Part shown: positions 1 through 11,896 of the stretch, piece by piece
Layout: each line of letters starts with the position of its first letter
Position numbering within the stretch: the stretch's first letter is position 1
NCBI GenBank assembly: GCA_037501455.1
Contig: CM074865.1
Coordinates: forward strand, 39,662,501 to 39,726,500
Length of the DNA stretch: 64,000 nt
From: Lantana camara
Taxonomy: Eukaryota; Streptophyta; Magnoliopsida; Lamiales; Verbenaceae
Reading direction: 5' to 3'
Notes under the pieces: generated by a model
Seen by the model: only the letters and a program-made list of their open reading frames with translations
What the model was told of the DNA's origin: nothing
Database searches by the model: none
Program-made: the position numbers and the translations under genes

Positions 1-290
1 ATCTTATGAATTTTTCATCGAATTGCTTTTGTTGGCTTTGATTATGAGTTAAAAGAGGCCCGAAGAGCCCAAGTCTGCTTATGGTTTGTTTGTTTGAATT
101 TTAGTTTCCGATGCATATATCTTTTATGGATTAGTTAGTATGTGCAGGGTCTAAGTTCCGCCTAGCTTAGGAAGGTATTTTTGTTTGTCTCCCGTTCGCT
201 ATGGTTGGATACGGGTACGGACTTTCCATTTCGTTACTCGTGTTGAGCCATAGTGCGGGGGATGTGGTGCCTCTCGTGCGGGGTGCTACA
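1..290 (+). repeat. Element A 5' LTR, 3' end only
   Basis: This is the terminal part of the LTR. It contains the conserved stretch TAGTGCGGGGGATGTGG and ends GGTGCTACA directly before the primer-binding region. It is the partner of 18402-18687. An acceptor-like TGTGCAG lies at 141-146. Confidence 0.9.
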
Positions 291-298
291 TCCTTAAG

Positions 299-310
299 TG
301 GTATCAGAGC
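299..310 (+). other. Primer-binding site of element A (initiator tRNA-Met type)
   Basis: TGGTATCAGAGC lies 8 bases after the LTR end. This is the standard minus-strand primer site of many plant Ty3/Gypsy and Ty1/copia elements, complementary to the 3' end of initiator tRNA-Met. Confidence 0.9.
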
Positions 311-2175
311 CAGGTTGCAAAACCGGTGTTCTCGAGTCGAGTTAGAGTCAGTCTAAGTTGAACGGCATAGGGACTACGTGATATTGTGTGCATTGCATCG
401 ATCTTGAACCTGAAATTGTCTTTCTTTTAATCTTGACGAATTACCTGTTGCATTTTATATTGGATCCGTGCCTTTCGTGTTAAATATGTGCCATGAGCAT
501 GTACTAATCGCATTCATATATCCTTGAAATAAGTTATGAATTACAGGATATGAAGGTACTATCAAACCACGGCCAAGTATCATGCTAACAACGCCTTACT
601 ACTAGCTCTTTTTGAGGCATGGAGGATAGGAATGACGTATGGGGGGAAAGATATAGCGAATTCGAGAGGCGTAGTCCTCATAATTAGAGTTAGAATTCAA
701 GGGATAGGAGCTGAAATGGAAGTTTGGCTTAAGAAGATGCAACTATAGAGGGATATACGTAGAAATAGGAATTGATCGAGAAATATTTATGACTCCAAAG
801 GTTGACATATGCGGCTCTCTTACATAAGAAGCCATAATGGGAGCCAACGGGATCGTTTAACCTAAGGAATGAAGTAAATGAACCTTGAAGGTATTTTGGT
901 TCAGGGTTCGGACCATTGAAGAGGTACCAAGGACTGGGAGGAGTCAAGGTAAAATCAGCTAGATGGAAATTGAGAACCAAGAGTTGTCAAAGAAGGGTTG
1001 CTAAATAAACCTGGAAATTAGAAATCGAGATATTGGAGGTGAAGATCAAGAAGGGTTTAAATTTGGGTGCTCTGGATTGCTACTAAGATAGAAACGAGTC
1101 TGGAAGGAAGTAGAGAGAGGCAAGTAATGGTGTGAATACAAATTTAGGGAAGGTGGCGATATTGAGGACGAGATTTGAGTCATTTTTCCAAATCCAAGCT
1201 GAATTGTCATGTTGTGAGGTTAAATTGGAAGATATGGAGCAACAAATGGAAACGGTAAGGACAGGCAAACACTCCTTTCAGAGAAATTATGCGCTCGAGT
1301 ATAAGCAATTGGAGGTGAATTAAACTTATAAAGGATAAGCACGGGAGTCTTGATCACGGTGATGGCGAGAAGTAGGGTTCAAAAAGGACAATTGGGGTTC
1401 ATTTTCGCAAGAGAATCTGAACAAGGTTGAAGGATGATTCTCGGGAGAAATTCAGATACTAACTCAAGGGGATATAGAAGAAATTAGGGATCGTGAAATT
1501 TCAACTCCGGATGGTGGAAGATAAAAGCTGATATACAAGGATTCTTGGGAAACTTGAAGACCGTGGGAAAGACAAGGAATAATCACCAAGTCAAAGTAAC
1601 CTCGAGATTGGAGGAACGATGAAAAGCTACTGAGCTAATAGCTTACCACATTGGTGACAGGTTCCAAAACATTCATAGCACGTGCATCATATTTTGCATT
1701 AATTATTTATTCTTTTGACCTTATGTTATCCGTGTATTTCTAATTGGTTTCGTTGCGCTAATGTGTTGTATAATTGCTTGACGTAAACCTGACACATGCA
1801 TCGTCATTTTAACCCGACATGCATTTTAGTGTTTATTTGATAGGAAACTCATTCACTTCACCTATCAAGTATTACTTAGCCAAGCCACTTTCGAATTCAA
1901 TAAAGATGACTTTGGGGAAACAAAGAATTTCAAGTAAGAGATAGGTTAATGGAAACGGGAATTCATAAGGAGAAGCGAGATTAGAATTGATTGCGGGGTG
2001 TTTGGATTAGACAAGAATAGGAAAGGGGTTTCGGACATTAAGCGAATTAGAAGGGAAGTTGAAATGCAAAACCTTGGCGTTGCCTTTTGATCAAAATCCT
2101 CCCTAATGGAAATTATTCATCAAGAACTTCGACAAAATGAGAATTGATGGAGTTCAACATGTGACAATAGAAATT

Positions 2176-2188
2176 TAAGGGGGAGAGC
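2176..2188 (+). other. Internal (second) polypurine tract of element A
   Basis: The tract reads TTAAGGGGGAGAGCACGA. Its core matches the 3' polypurine tract of element B (TTAAGGGGGAGAGATTG). It lies about 1.3 kb upstream of the 3' LTR. Copies occur at 10817-10830 in B and, reversed, at 23128-23142 in C. It may act as a second plus-strand primer; that role is inferred. Confidence 0.5.
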
Positions 2189-3023
2189 ACGACCGAGGAA
2201 CGAATTGGACGATTGAAGGGGTGCTCGAAGAAATATTTTAGTAGGAATAACGAAATTGCAAATTAAGGAAGACCTGGAAGCCCTATTAGCGATGATCAGA
2301 GATAAATAAGGCGGCTTGAATGGTTAAGTTGTTAAGAGGGGAGCTAAGTTACTAAATCCGGGTCGAAGTCCCTCACTAGGTATAAAGGAAATGGCTTGGA
2401 GAATATTCTTATGTATAGAACATGGATCTGGGGATAACAAAATTTAGGGGAGCTTCTGTGAACCCCTAAGTCAGAATTGACAAGAGAGAAAGTCGAATCA
2501 AGTTAGCATATAATGGAATGATGGCAAGTAAGAGTAATCTAATAGAGTACAAAGGGGGCCAGATACCGAATATAACCTTAAGGGGTTACAGAGAATGAAT
2601 GAATAACATGAACGGAAGATGGAAAAGGATTCGTGTTAAGGTAGATCCTAATGACAAATACTTCAAGGTAGGGATTGAATCGTCAAGGTTGTCAGGAGTA
2701 ATTATCCTCGAGGGTATTTTAAACTCCGATATGGGTAAGATAGTAGCTATGGACCTAACTTCGAGACGGATGGTCTAAGGGTATTCGGAAGGTCAAGCTC
2801 GGTTAATAAAAAAAAAGAGTTGGTTGATCGAATGAGGATTAAGGGAAATGATGAAGACTGGAAGCAGTACCAGGCAGAAGGGATCTAAGAGTATAATCCC
2901 TAAAGGATTCATCAATCGCTTCACCGAGGAACCCTGAAGAGGTTCAAGACAAGCTGATCACTGAGCTATTTTCAGGACAGATTATACACTGAACAACCAC
3001 AACTCACAATTTTAAAACTTCAC

Positions 3024-3080
3024 GACTACGGTGAACGGTACTTATAGCATCCATGATACATACATTCATGCAAATTCAAT
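3024..3080 (+). other. Conserved non-coding block of element A
   Basis: The block centres on ACGGTGAACGGTACTTATAG followed by CATGATACAT and CATGCAAAT. It is near-identical to 11668-11715 in B. Weaker reversed matches occur in C (about 22044-22080) and D (about 29425-29456). It always lies a few hundred bases before the hairpin array. Function unknown. Confidence 0.55.
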
Positions 3081-3261
3081 TTAATAATTTCCTTGGTACG
3101 TGCTTTGTTTTCTTATCAAGTTAAACTACATGAAGTAATTGATGATTAACGTGGATGATATCTGTTACTTGCCTTGGGGTGACTTGTGTGATTTTGAAAT
3201 TATTTTTTGCGTGTGTTGCATTGGAGTATTGGAGACTTCCTTATTTATTTTTTTTTTTTTT

Positions 3262-3432
3262 TAGAGACGGGGTGCTCTCGTTGTTTCTAAGAGACGGGGA
3301 TTCTCTTATTTTTGTTTGAGAGACGGGGTACTCTCTTTGCTTGCGAGAGACGGGGTTCTCTCATTGTTGCTCGAGAGACGGGCCTCTCTCCTTGTTGTTT
3401 GCGAGAGACGGGGAATCTCTCATTGGTTGTTT
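3262..3432 (+). repeat. Hairpin array of element A (6 units)
   Basis: Six units at about 28-30 bp spacing each contain an inverted repeat of the GAGAGA...TCTCTC type around a CGGGG core. Unit 2 has longer arms, TAAGAGA and TCTCTTA, that remain complementary. The array follows a T-rich run at 3248-3262 and ends about 35 bp before the polypurine tract. It has no coding interpretation. Confidence 0.85.
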
Positions 3433-3467
3433 TAAGCGTGCAGTGAATTCGAGGACGAATTCCTTTT

Positions 3468-3477
3468 AGGGGAGAGA
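3468..3477 (+). other. 3' polypurine tract of element A
   Basis: The purine run AGGGGAGAGA lies directly before the 3' LTR start TGTAATGCC at 3479. This is the usual plus-strand primer position. Confidence 0.85.
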
Positions 3478-3478
3478 T

Positions 3479-4821
3479 TGTAATGCCCCGGTTTTTCATT
3501 TATATTAATATGTCATATTTGTTTCTATATTACACAATTAAATTATTTAATTAGGTGATTAATTGTTTTTACGTGTTCCATATTTAATTTTAGTATAAAT
3601 TGTTATTATTTTATTTTATTATATTATATTTTAATTCAATATTATTCTAAAAACTATTTCGTATTTTAAGTATAAATATAAATATAGTTATATATTTCTT
3701 TAATTATTGTTAGTTAATGATTAATGTTAATTATGTTGTTAATTAAGCATTATGCTAATTAATCATGTTTAACCATATTAATTAATTTATTCAAATATAT
3801 ACGTTAACTATAATTTATTTTATTTAATATTAGAATTAATTCTTTGAATTAAATTTTATGCATGGAACTTATGAAATGCGCATGAATTGCATGAAATGAG
3901 GTTGGTTATTTATTTTGTGCTTCGTTCTTATATGAAATGATATCGAAATGCCACGAGTTTGTAGTATGTCGTAAATATATGTGTTCTGAACATGCTTATA
4001 TACTCGGTTTATGTTTTTGAATTTATTTGATAATTTAACAAATTTAATTTGATTCGAGGAACCAAATCGGGGGCTAACGAGCACTTAGCGTACCCTTGGT
4101 GCCGAATTTAATATCTTGAGCTCGGGAACTCGGATTCGAGTTCCGTCAATTTCGCTAAACTCGTAACGAAAATTCGAGTTTAGTAAACTTAGCCTTATAT
4201 TTTTCCTAAGTCATTTGAACCTCCGAAATCCAACCGAAAAACGAATCGGCGACTAAACTGACCTTGTTGTACAAAAATAGCCATATCTCATCCAAACTAT
4301 AACCAAATTAACCATGGTTTGATTCTATTGATACCTAACTCAACCACCAATCCTAACATATCATTCCCTAACCAAACTAATCCTCACACAATCCCCAAAA
4401 CTCAGCCAAAGTTACTGCCTCTCAGTTCAGTCCCGTAACCCTTCATTCCTTAGAGATTTTGGAGCTCAAATCTCATCCAAACTTCATCCAATCAACAAGG
4501 TAAGCTTAGGGTTGTAATATATGTTCGTTTCTGATCATTTTCATCCTTTTATTCATGAATTTGAGCAGGGTTTCATGATTTCTGGGCTGTTTTTCCGAAA
4601 ATGGGGAGTTTTGGGCATATTGTTGATCTCATTCGATTCTTGTTGGTTTTGATTGATTCCAAGCTTGAGAATGATTATTTTGAAATCCTCATATCATTTA
4701 TTATCATTGATTTCTTGGTGGTTGAAGTATTTATGAGTTATCATTTATGGCACTTTGGGAAAATTCACATGAATGTCACGTATGCTTCCTTTTCTTGATT
4801 TAATTCGTTTGGAACTGTTAT
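3479..4821 (+). repeat. Element A 3' LTR, first part (up to the insertion of B)
   Basis: The LTR begins TGTAATGCCCCGG, is AT-rich for about 600 bp, and then has a leader-like stretch. A strong donor-like AACAAG|GTAAGC occurs at 4500. It stops at gttat (4817-4821), the left target-site duplication of element B, and resumes at 16198. Confidence 0.85.
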
Positions 4822-4919
4822 TGTAACGCCCCAGTTTTTCAGTTTTAAATATTGTGGCGTATTTGTTTGTAAATTACGCGATTTAATTATTTAATTATAT
4901 GATTAATTGTTTATAAGTG

Positions 4920-5097
4920 TTTATATTCGATTTAAACTATAGACTATGATTATCTTAATTAATTCATTTATTTTACTTTGATATTTAGTGTTTAATTTCT
5001 TAATTAAGTTTATATTCGATTTAAACTATAGACTATGATTATCTTAATTAATTCATTTATTTTACTTTGATATTTAGTGTTTAATTTCTTAATTAAG
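4920..5097 (+). repeat. 89-bp tandem duplication in the 5' LTR of B
   Basis: A segment starting TATATTCGATTTAAACTATA at 4922 repeats from 5011 with identical sequence. The 3' LTR has one copy (about 12275). The duplication therefore arose after, or at, the insertion of B. Confidence 0.9.
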
Positions 5098-6715
5098 GTT
5101 TCATGTTACGTTAACTATTTCGGTAATTTCGTTAATTAATTTCAACATGTTATTAGTTTGTTTAGTTTATTTAATATGGAATTTAAGTTTAGTAATTTAT
5201 TCATAACTATATGAATTCGTTCATGCGCATGAGTGTTCTATTTGTGCTTCGTTCATATATGTAATGATATCGGATTGGTATGGAAATTTAGTATGTCGTA
5301 AATATGTGTGTTATGAACATGTCGCTATGCTCGGTTTATGTTTTCGGATTCATTTGACGTGTTTACGAATTTATTTTGATTTTTGGAACCAAGTCGGGGG
5401 CTAACGAGCAATTAGCGCACCCTTGGTTCCGTGCGTGATATCTTGAGCTCGGGAATTCGGATTCGAATTCCGACACCTCCGTTGCCTTCGTATCGACGAT
5501 TTGGAGACAATGGGACAAGCCTCATACCTTTTTGAAATCATTAAGACCTCCGAAATCCAACCGTAACGAGCAACTCGTGCAAGAAAAGCTCCTTCTTGTT
5601 GACTAGTCTTCATGGTGGGACCCCATTACACCCCTTAACCTAACCATGCCTTAACCATGACTTATCCACCTTGAGTTAAGCCCCTTTCTCTTCCCTTTTG
5701 CTCTGAAAACCGAACCACACCCCTCCATTTTCAGCTGGAACTGATCGAGAGAAAGAGAGAGGAGAAAGGAAGAGAAAAACCTTGGCCCTTTGTGATTTTG
5801 AGCTCAAATCACCATCTTCCTTCACCAAAACTTCAAGGTATGAATATTTATGTCTTCTCTACTCATTTATGCTTGATTTCATCTATTTAAAACATGATTT
5901 GGATCAGATTTGATTAGGGTTTGAATTATGAGATTGGTATGAACTTTTAGGGATTTTTGCTCTTGTGACCTATATGTTTGTGTGGCTGAATTTCTTGCTT
6001 ATATGTGATCATATGAACTTGTTTCTTGGCTTATTTCTTTCCTAACTGATAGCATATGATGTTAGGAGGATTTCATCTCTTGACCCTTTTATGAAATTAT
6101 GAGATATGGAGCTCCAAACTTGATGTTCAAACTATTTCCCCTGTTTTCGAACTGCTGTGTGAGATTTGGTGTTGTTGCATGATCATATGGCCTCCATTTC
6201 GTGTGAAAATGCATGGAGTTGATGTACACTCCTTGTTCTATATGTTAGCATTCATGCTTTAAGTATTTGGTTCCATTTGAAGCCTCAAAACCGAAGTACA
6301 TGGCCTGTTCTTATGCATGATTTTGACAGAATTGTTGCTGTTGTGTTTGGTAAGTTGTTGGTCATCCTAATGTGCTTTAAATTGTACCATTTTGCATATA
6401 TATGATGTATATTAGTTGTTTGGTATGTTAGCATGCATTCCCCAAAGTTTCAGATCCAAATTCAAGCCCTAAGTACTTGATCAAGGCATGATAGAATCAT
6501 TAGGGCTCATACGTCCGATTGTAGCGACCCAGTTTTGTTTCACGGTTTCGATGATCTTAACGTGTGATTTAGCTTTTGCACTCTAAATAAAAAATGTTCA
6601 TAACATGCCAAATATGTTGCATATTAAGTTTCAGAGCATTTGGAGTTCATTTGGTATGCCTTTGGATTGAGTTTGTTTGAGTTCAGTTTTGCCGGTTAGG
6701 TCTTGCATGCGCCTC

Positions 6716-6860
6716 AAGTTCTGTACCGTGACACCCCCGTGTCTCATTTACTCATAAGAGGGAGACACGGGCGTGTCACACCTTCTGGGAAGCTCTGTAC
6801 TGAGCCACGCCCGTGGCTCAGTTGGGCTAGGGTTGGTGACACCCCCGTGTCACTTCCCAT
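6716..6860 (+). repeat. GC-rich dyad cluster in B 5' LTR
   Basis: Several short inverted repeats occur in about 145 bp: GTGACACCCCCGTGTCTC, GAGACACGGGCGTGTCAC, GAGCCACGCCCGTGGCTC and GTGACACCCCCGTGTCAC. The arms differ (GTGACAC, GAGACAC, GAGCCAC) yet mostly pair with their own partner. The first two are also complementary to each other. The same cluster is at 13993-14125 in the 3' LTR. Confidence 0.8.
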
Positions 6861-8461
6861 GCGCAGTCTTTGTTACTTCCTTTTCGGTTTTCAATTTATT
6901 TCACCTCCTTAATGATTTTATCTCCTTTCGTGTTGAACTATGAACTTGTTTGGCTATGTGTTAGGAGTATTATGGTGCAATTTCATGATATTTGGATGTG
7001 TTATAGGCATGCTTTTATGTAATGCCGTTTATGTGTGTTTATATGTCGTTTATGAATCGCATCACTTATTTTCTATATCATATGATTTCTTCTTGTTGTC
7101 AAACCTTGGAAATATGCTATCTTATGTAATATGAGGTATATAGTAGCTTGTTGGGAGAGCTTGAATATGTTCTATGCTCCTATTTGAGTTCTTGAAATAA
7201 ATTGATTGGACATATGAATTGAAGAATTTGAATGATTTATGATTGAACAAGTGAATGAATAGGTTATATGATTTTCATGACTTAATATGATCTTTATGCC
7301 TTCATATCATGCTTGTGCATTGCCGTGCGTCATATATGGTTCATTAAGAGTCTTGAGTCTCACGAACACGTCTTGTGGTCTTTTGTACAGTTTGTCTCCA
7401 GGGTGGAGAGCTTTTGATCGTTCAGGCACTTGGTGCTCGATCCTTGTTTCTTCACGGTTAATGTGAGGGTGGTTTTTGTTTTAGCTATGTAACAAACCCT
7501 ACAACCCTTATGTGAAAAGCTTTGGCCAAAACCTTATGATTATATATATATGATTTTCAAATGAAGTTATCGAGTAAACCCTTCTGAATTATGCATATGA
7601 GCGTATAACTTAAAAATGGTTTGGTAATGAGGCTATGCTCCAAACCGTGTGTCTTCATGCTAGCTACGGAATAGGATGGCACGGAGAGGTACGTATATAG
7701 CATATGCCGAATTACACGGTAAAGTATGATTTCTTATAGTATGTATTGATCGAGTAAACCCTTTTCAAAAGATTTATGAATTATGGTATGCACTTATGAT
7801 TGATATGTTTTGGCGAGACACATTTATGATTTATGATTGAACGGGCCCCGGGACTTAGTATATGTGGCTAACCGAGGAAGCAAGGGCTGACGGGGATCCC
7901 ATATACTAGTTCCAACCAAATTTACGACGATACGGACCTCGTTAGGAGTTTTGACGAGGAAACGCAAGTCGGGCTTTTGAGGATTCATGTACCTCACTAG
8001 CCATTATGTATAAACCGGTGGCCGGGTCTTGCAAGCCCGTCCACCACCCGGAGGAAGAAGGTTGGTTAGGATTTATGCCTCTTCTTATATATATGTTATG
8101 ATAGAATTATGCACCGTGCGGGAAGGCCGGGTCATGGATTGCCCAAACGCATATATTTATGATTTATGATTTATGGTCTGTGTGTATTATGATATATCGC
8201 ATGATCGCCTAATCAATATATTATTGATATTTGTCGTACACGGTCGGAGTTTGGTTGGAGATTGTGCACGCTCACTCGCCGAGCCTTATATTTATGTATG
8301 ATTTATGAATGTAATGAAACTAATATGACTTAGTCCTAAAATCCGAGCATTGATTAGTCATTCTCTTGCCCTTTTTGGGAACTAATTTCAAATAAAAACC
8401 TTGCTCGGAATCTATGACTTGCATGTGCATGTTTTATATATATGTATCGCTCCTGCTCACT

Positions 8462-8478
8462 CAGTCTTCTAGAGACTG
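8462..8478 (+). other. Conserved LTR hairpin (B 5' LTR)
   Basis: CAGTCT-TCTAG-AGACTG, preceded by CTCACT and followed by ACCCTC, lies about 450 bp from the LTR end. Equivalent hairpins occur in the other LTR families of the window. Confidence 0.75.
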
Positions 8479-8933
8479 ACCCTCTCCCTCCCCAACACTT
8501 TAGTGTGCAGGTTTGGCTTTGGAGTTTCGAGCTAGGCGGAGGGTCTGGAGTCTTTATGTGGGTCGAGTTAGGCTAGGAGAGTCTCTGCATTCCCCTCTGT
8601 ATTGGAATTATGTATAATTCATTTCAGTTATATCATGAAATTGGATACCTATGTATTTAATATGAATTTGGCTTTCTGAGTTTTGCTATGATTTTTAAAA
8701 GAGGTCTGAAGTGCCAATTATACTTATGATTCATATGTCTGAATATGTTGATGCATTATATTTTGTTGATTGATTATCATTGCAGGGTCTAGTTCCGCCT
8801 GGCTTAGGAAGGTTTTTATGTTTCTCTCCCGTTCGCTAGGGTTTGATACGGGTGCGGATTTACTATTTCGTTACTCGTGTTGAGCCTTAGTGCGGGATGT
8901 GGTGCCTCACGTGCGGGGTGCTACATCCTTAAG

Positions 8934-8945
8934 TGGTATCAGAGC
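8934..8945 (+). other. Primer-binding site of element B
   Basis: TGGTATCAGAGC lies 8 bases after the LTR end GCTACA (8925), as in element A. It is of the initiator tRNA-Met type. Confidence 0.92.
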
Positions 8946-10816
8946 CCGGTTGCAAAACCGGTGTTCTTGAGTCGTGTTTGAGTCAGTTAGGTCGCACGGC
9001 ATAGGAACAACTTGTTAATATATGTGTATTGCATCGTTTTGGCATGAATATTTGATACTAATTGTTGGGAATTGCTTAATATATGTATACAATCTACGCT
9101 TTCATTTAGTTGCGTTAAGTGTTGCATTTTGCATTCTATGTGCATTGATTTATTTAACTACGTGTCATAAGCATACGCTAATCTTCATGCACCCATATTT
9201 GAGTTGATCTTTCTTATATAGGTTACTATCATGCAAACAAAGCTACCATTCACACCAACTACAATTGACAAGGTAACTTGAATGCCGAGTGTTCAAATTC
9301 CGTGGCGTGCACAATGGAACCACCTATCATGGCTCGTATCATGGGAGGAAGCTTGGATCACGGGAAGGTTCATCAATCTTGCCCTACCTACAAACCTTGA
9401 AGGTTCTCAACATACAAGAATTGCAAAGACTCAAGCTTCGACTTAAGGGATGCGTGAGACAACAAGAGGGGTGTGGAACTCTTCACCACCCCGATTTTGG
9501 AGACATCTAATACAAGAGTAAATGCCCAAGGTTCACCTTTGAAGCTCCAAGTTTGGAATGATGAGGGATTGGAGAGCCAAATTGGGAAGCTTCAAGGAGT
9601 CGGATACATGATGTGTTAAAAAGGGATTCGACTCAACTCAGATGCAGGGATTGGGAGCCGTTAACCACAAAGCTCATTATGAGGTCAAATATGGAAGCTC
9701 ACTTGATGCGAATATAAGCGTGGGACAACGAATAGACGCAAGGCAAAAGGGACTTATAAGCATCGAGGAATACAAATTACGTCATCTCCTTGGAACCTTG
9801 GAACATGGAGACATCAAGAAGCAAGCAAGAATGGAAAACGTTATCATGGGTGAATTATGCGTGTAGATCGGAAACAAAGGATAAGCTAAAGGAACTTTAA
9901 CCGGAGGGGACATCAAGATGAAGATTTGGACGACCTTTGGAGGTTGATGCTTGGAAGTACATTGAGGGGTAAACTCCATTGATAAATAAGATCTTGAGTT
10001 CAAGAATAGTACGTTCGGGCCATGGGATACACGAATGGATGAAGAAGATTAGGGAGATTCGAAGACCATGGAAAGCCAAGGAATTATTGATGTCTTCAAA
10101 GAAAGTTACAATCATGGGAATGAGGAACACGTCATCAAGCTAAAAGTTTACCACCTCGGTGACAGGTTCTGCATATTCATGGCATAAGCATCAGGCATCA
10201 ATTTAAATTAATTACTTTCTGTATCTATATGTACGTTTATGTTTAATTAATATAATTCCTTCAACGTGTTGCATTGTTGCATCTTTGCCTGTTTACTAAG
10301 TGCATTGGCATGTTAATCCAACATGCATGGCTTAGTGTTTAATTGATAGGGAATGACTCCACCTTGTTCATCAAGCTATTCATTAATCAAGGCTTACTCG
10401 AATCAAGATGAGAAGAATAGTTGGGTTATATTTTGGAGTTCCGGGCATATAGCTTAGCTAGCACAATCTACACCGAAGAAACTAAGTTGAAGAGTTTTGG
10501 AGAAACCTTAATCTCAGAGGCGAAGTAACGAATTCAACTGAAACTTTCAAATAAGGGAGCTTTGAGTAGGAAATAATGTAAGTCCTTTTTTACCCTTGAA
10601 AGGATTATCTTTAGTTGAAGAATGGAAATACAAGAGGGGATTAAATTGGTCTAGATTTCAAGAAGAGAAAGAAAGGGAAGAGTTGGTGATTAGAAGGAAG
10701 TAATTACTGAAGGGTTTGAATTGAACCTTAGGAGTGAATTAAAGAAACAGAAGTGGCTCAGCAAAAATTTCAATGAAAGAAGGATTCATGGAGGTTGATA
10801 TGTAAGAGCAAAAATT

Positions 10817-10830
10817 TTAAGGGGGAGAGC
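10817..10830 (+). other. Internal (second) polypurine tract of element B
   Basis: TTAAGGGGGAGAGCACGACC is nearly identical over its core to the 3' tract of the same element at 12162-12174. It is placed about 1.35 kb before the 3' LTR, as in A. Confidence 0.55.
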
Positions 10831-11667
10831 ACGACCGAGAGGTGAATTGGAGGATGGGAGTGGTGTTCGAATGAATATGTTAGGAGTAATGACGGGGATG
10901 CAAACTAAGGAGAATCTGGAAGTCCTGAGGGTGGAGATTAGGAATGAATAAGACGGTGGTTATGGTTAAGTTATTAAGAGGGAAGCTACGTATGGAATTC
11001 TGGTCTGGAGGTAATGGAATCATAAGAGGGTTTCTATGGATTTCTAAGCTAGTATTAACAAGGGGGAAAATCGAATCAAGCTATCACATACGGGGATGGT
11101 GTCGGTCAAGATTTATTCAACGAAGTATGAAGGGGTCCAAGATAATATCATCGAGTTATTAGTTATAAGTTATTAGTTATATCAACGGTAACCTACAAGG
11201 AAGCTTAAGTAGAGACCAAATGGAAAAAGGGTTGATAATTGGAGTATTGGTCTCAAATTTCAAGAATCATCAAGAACCTTCTATCTTCGGTGAAGGAAAT
11301 ATGGGACCAGTTATCAAATATAACGTTGAGGGGGATCGAAAGGGAATGAACGGACAATGGGAACGGAAGGTGGGAAAAGATTTGTGTTGAGAGAGACTAT
11401 AAGAATAAATCATAAGGTTGGGATTGAATCATCAAGTTTGCTCAGAGTGGTGATCCTCGGGGATATGTTAAGCACCGATTTGGATAAGGATTGAAGAAGT
11501 TGGGTAGCAGTACAAGTTAGAAAGGATTTAAGGATATATTCCTTAAGGAATTTATCAATCGTTTCACCGGGGAACCCTGAAGAGGTTCAAGACAAGTGGG
11601 GCACCGAGTTACATTCAGGACAGATCATACCTTGGACAACGACAACTCACAAATCTGAATTTTTGCA

Positions 11668-11715
11668 ACTACGGTGAACGGTACTTATAGCATTCATGAT
11701 ACATGCATCCATGCA
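11668..11715 (+). other. Conserved non-coding block of element B
   Basis: CTACGGTGAACGGTACTTAT followed by ATGATACATGCATCCATG matches 3024-3080 of element A almost base for base, while surrounding sequence is more diverged. Function unknown. Confidence 0.55.
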
Positions 11716-11896
11716 AATTTAACTTTTATAATTTTTATGTTAAGTGCTATGATCTGTAATGTGTTAAATGACTTGGAGTAATTGAATCAATGTGGGCGAC
11801 GTCTCTTACTTACTTTGGGTGATTTCCGTGATTTTTTAAATTTGGTTTCGCGTGAGTTGCTTGGGAGTATTGGAGACTTCCTTGTTTTATTTTCGG

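Larger units (their letters stand above)
311..3261 (+). mobile_element. Element A internal region, no recognisable coding sequence
   Basis: Stops are frequent in all frames. The longest open stretches are about 60-80 codons and show no gag, protease, reverse transcriptase or integrase motif. Several blocks can be matched by eye to the interior of element B in the same order: a GGTGACAGGTTC block near 1652, a purine tract at 2176, a block near 2920-2990 (CACCGAGGAACCCTGAAGAG), and an ACGGTGAACGGTAC block near 3029. Conserved order without an ORF suggests these are cis-acting parts rather than coding remains, but pol relics too decayed to see by eye are possible. Confidence 0.7.
4822..8925 (+). 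repeat. Element B 5' LTR
   Basis: This LTR contains, in order: an AT-rich start, an 89-bp tandem duplication, a leader with AAG|GTATG at 5838, a GC-rich dyad cluster (6716-6860), the CAGTC hairpin (8462-8478), an acceptor-like ATTGCAG at 8785, and the terminal TGCGGGATGTGG module. Small ORFs such as 6703-6912 and 6940-7134 recur in the other LTR but look like chance frames. Confidence 0.92.
8946..11890 (+). mobile_element. Element B internal region, non-coding
   Basis: No retroviral protein motif is visible. Short ORFs (for example 9289-9510, 9642-9866 and 10944-11162) show no family resemblance. Blocks shared with A occur in the same order: GGTGACAGGTTC near 10160, a purine tract at 10817, a CGGGGAACCCTGAAGAGG block near 11567, and ACGGTGAACGGTAC near 11671. 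Confidence 0.75.

Noticed and set aside
1132..1323. 63-codon ORF in A interior with a coiled-coil-like look
   Set aside because: Short, without a counterpart in the interior of B, and without a family match.
6703..7134. Small ORFs repeated in both B LTRs (6703-6912, 6940-7134, 13968-14177, 14205-14399)
   Set aside because: They recur because the LTRs are copies; no domain, and substitutions between copies do not look coding.
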